Positions 63,185 through 64,000 of a DNA stretch of 64,000 bases are shown one piece after another. The DNA lies in assembly GCF_001424305.1 (NCBI RefSeq), contig NZ_LMPD01000001.1, forward strand, positions 1 to 64,000. The letters run 5' to 3'. The DNA is from Pedobacter sp. Leaf176 (GTDB lineage: Bacteria; Bacteroidota; Bacteroidia; Sphingobacteriales; Sphingobacteriaceae). A model generated the notes under the pieces. That model had not been told where the DNA came from and did not search any database. It saw nothing but the letters and a program-made list of their open reading frames with translations. Position 1 is the first letter of the stretch, and every line of letters begins with the position of its first letter. The position numbers and the translations under genes are program-made.

Positions 63185-64000
63185 ATGGCTGATGTAATTA
63201 AAATGCCCAAAATGAGCGACACCATGACCGAAGGGGTTTTGGCGAAGTGGCATAAAAAAGTGGGCGATAAAGTGAAAAGCGGCGATGTTTTGGCAGAAGT
63301 AGAAACTGACAAGGCAACCATGGATATGGAATCTTATTGGGATGGAACACTTTTATACGTTGGTGTAAAAGAAGGTGAAGCTGTTCCTGTTGATGCTGTT
63401 ATGGCTGTTATCGGTAAAGAGGGTGAAGATTTCCAGGCAGCTTTAGATGCTGAAAAAGGTGGTCCTGAAGCTGAAAGCGAAAAGCCGAAAGCTGAAAGCA
63501 AAGAAGAAACTCTAAACGAAGAAGCTGCTCCTGCTCAAGGTGGCGGTTTGAGTGAAGAAGAATTAGCAGCAAAAGGCGTTACGGTAATTCGTATGCCTTT
63601 GTTAAGCGATACCATGACTGAAGGCGTAATTGCCGAATGGCATAAGAAAGTTGGCGATAAAGTTAAAGATGATGATGTTTTAGCTGATGTAGAAACCGAT
63701 AAGGCAACTATGGAAGTTATGGGTTATGCAACCGGAACTTTATTACATATTGGTGTTGAAAAAGGTCAGGCCGCTAAAGTAAACGGAATTATCGCAATCG
63801 TTGGTCCGGAAGGAACCGATGTTAGCGGAATTATAGCTGGAGGCGCTCAAAGCTCAAAGCCTAAAGCTGAAAGCGAAGAAAAAACTGAGACTCAAAAAGA
63901 AGAAAAACAAAATACTACTGCTAATTCTGATTCAAATGCTCCTGTAGCAGAAAGCTCGTCGGATAGCCGTGTAAAAGCATCGCCATTGGCTAAAAAGATT
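63185..64000 (+). CDS. pdhC: Dihydrolipoamide acetyltransferase (E2), 5' part
   Basis: The frame is open from ATG 63185 to the window end (272 codons; 3' part missing). Two lipoyl domains carry the ETDKATM motif with lipoylated Lys43 and Lys173. Two Ala/Glu/Lys/Ser-rich linkers follow each domain (about 90-125, 205-255). The last bases (RVKASPLAKKI) begin the peripheral-subunit-binding domain; the catalytic domain would follow. It moves acetyl groups to coenzyme A in the pyruvate dehydrogenase complex and is cotranscribed with pdhA. Confidence 0.95.
   Translation, partial: MADVIKMPKMSDTMTEGVLAKWHKKVGDKVKSGDVLAEVETDKATMDMESYWDGTLLYVGVKEGEAVPVDAVMAVIGKEGEDFQAALDAEKGGPEAESEKPKAESKEETLNEEAAPAQGGGLSEEELAAKGVTVIRMPLLSDTMTEGVIAEWHKKVGDKVKDDDVLADVETDKATMEVMGYATGTLLHIGVEKGQAAKVNGIIAIVGPEGTDVSGIIAGGAQSSKPKAESEEKTETQKEEKQNTTANSDSNAPVAESSSDSRVKASPLAKKI

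Overview
The window looks like ordinary chromosome of a Bacteroidota member, most probably a Sphingobacteriaceae relative such as Pedobacter; this placement is an inference. The evidence is AT-rich DNA with few Shine-Dalgarno sites, several TAnnTTTG-type -7 boxes, LytS/LytTR two-component pairs, GIN-domain (DUF2807-like) secreted proteins, a TonB-dependent receptor with a carboxypeptidase-regulatory N-terminus, a DUF5687/ABC pair, many lipoproteins, and dispersed palindromic repeats of the kind common in this group. I see no rRNA, tRNA, CRISPR array, prophage or intact insertion sequence.

Layout. 1-5.4 kb: two paralogous GIN-protein transcription units, each with an ECF-sigma-type promoter and a matching terminator. 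They flank a TlpA-like thioredoxin protein and a LytS/LytTR pair. The first GIN gene carries a fresh 228-bp in-frame internal duplication/insertion. 5.5-11 kb: a GH51 arabinofuranosidase and an Mla/MCE lipid transporter (permease, ATPase, MCE protein). 11-22 kb: an MHS-type MFS transporter, RarA, a DUF5687 membrane protein with its ATPase, an OmpA-type lipoprotein, an oxidoreductase, an MtfA-like peptidase and a hydrolase. 22-25 kb: a minus-strand operon of ABC ATPase, permease, YtrA-type GntR regulator and GIN-like protein, with a palindromic operator at its head. 25-36 kb: DoxX, aldo/keto reductase, OYE reductase, a TonB receptor with a His/Cys-rich small protein, a methyltransferase, HisS and a second LytTR/LytS pair. 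36-42.8 kb: fumarase, S1/P1 nuclease with a lipoprotein, a phosphatase, a ThuA protein, a CREST-type membrane protein and a DUF2383 protein.

42.9-45.6 kb is the most accessory-looking stretch. It holds a frameshifted lipoprotein with a C-terminal HEFVH metallopeptidase like those of polymorphic toxins, a small lipoprotein directly downstream that could be its immunity partner, a relic ORF, and a palindrome resembling an insertion-sequence end. 45.6-50.3 kb is a compact cyanophycin module: cyanophycin synthetase (cphA) divergent from cyanophycinase (cphB) and an isoaspartyl peptidase. Together these can make the Asp/Arg polymer, cut it to beta-Asp-Arg, and split the dipeptide. 50-64 kb: a TPR protein, a Prc/Tsp-type protease, AraC with an epimerase, an SPFH protein, an M13 peptidase, small membrane proteins, a mini XRE regulator, a CapA protein, an NlpC/P60 hydrolase, and the start of a pyruvate dehydrogenase operon (E1 alpha, then E2 running off the end).

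Best candidates for something new: the toxin/immunity-like pair with its frameshift, the ECF-controlled duplicated GIN units with the captured insert, and the cyanophycin cluster in this phylum.
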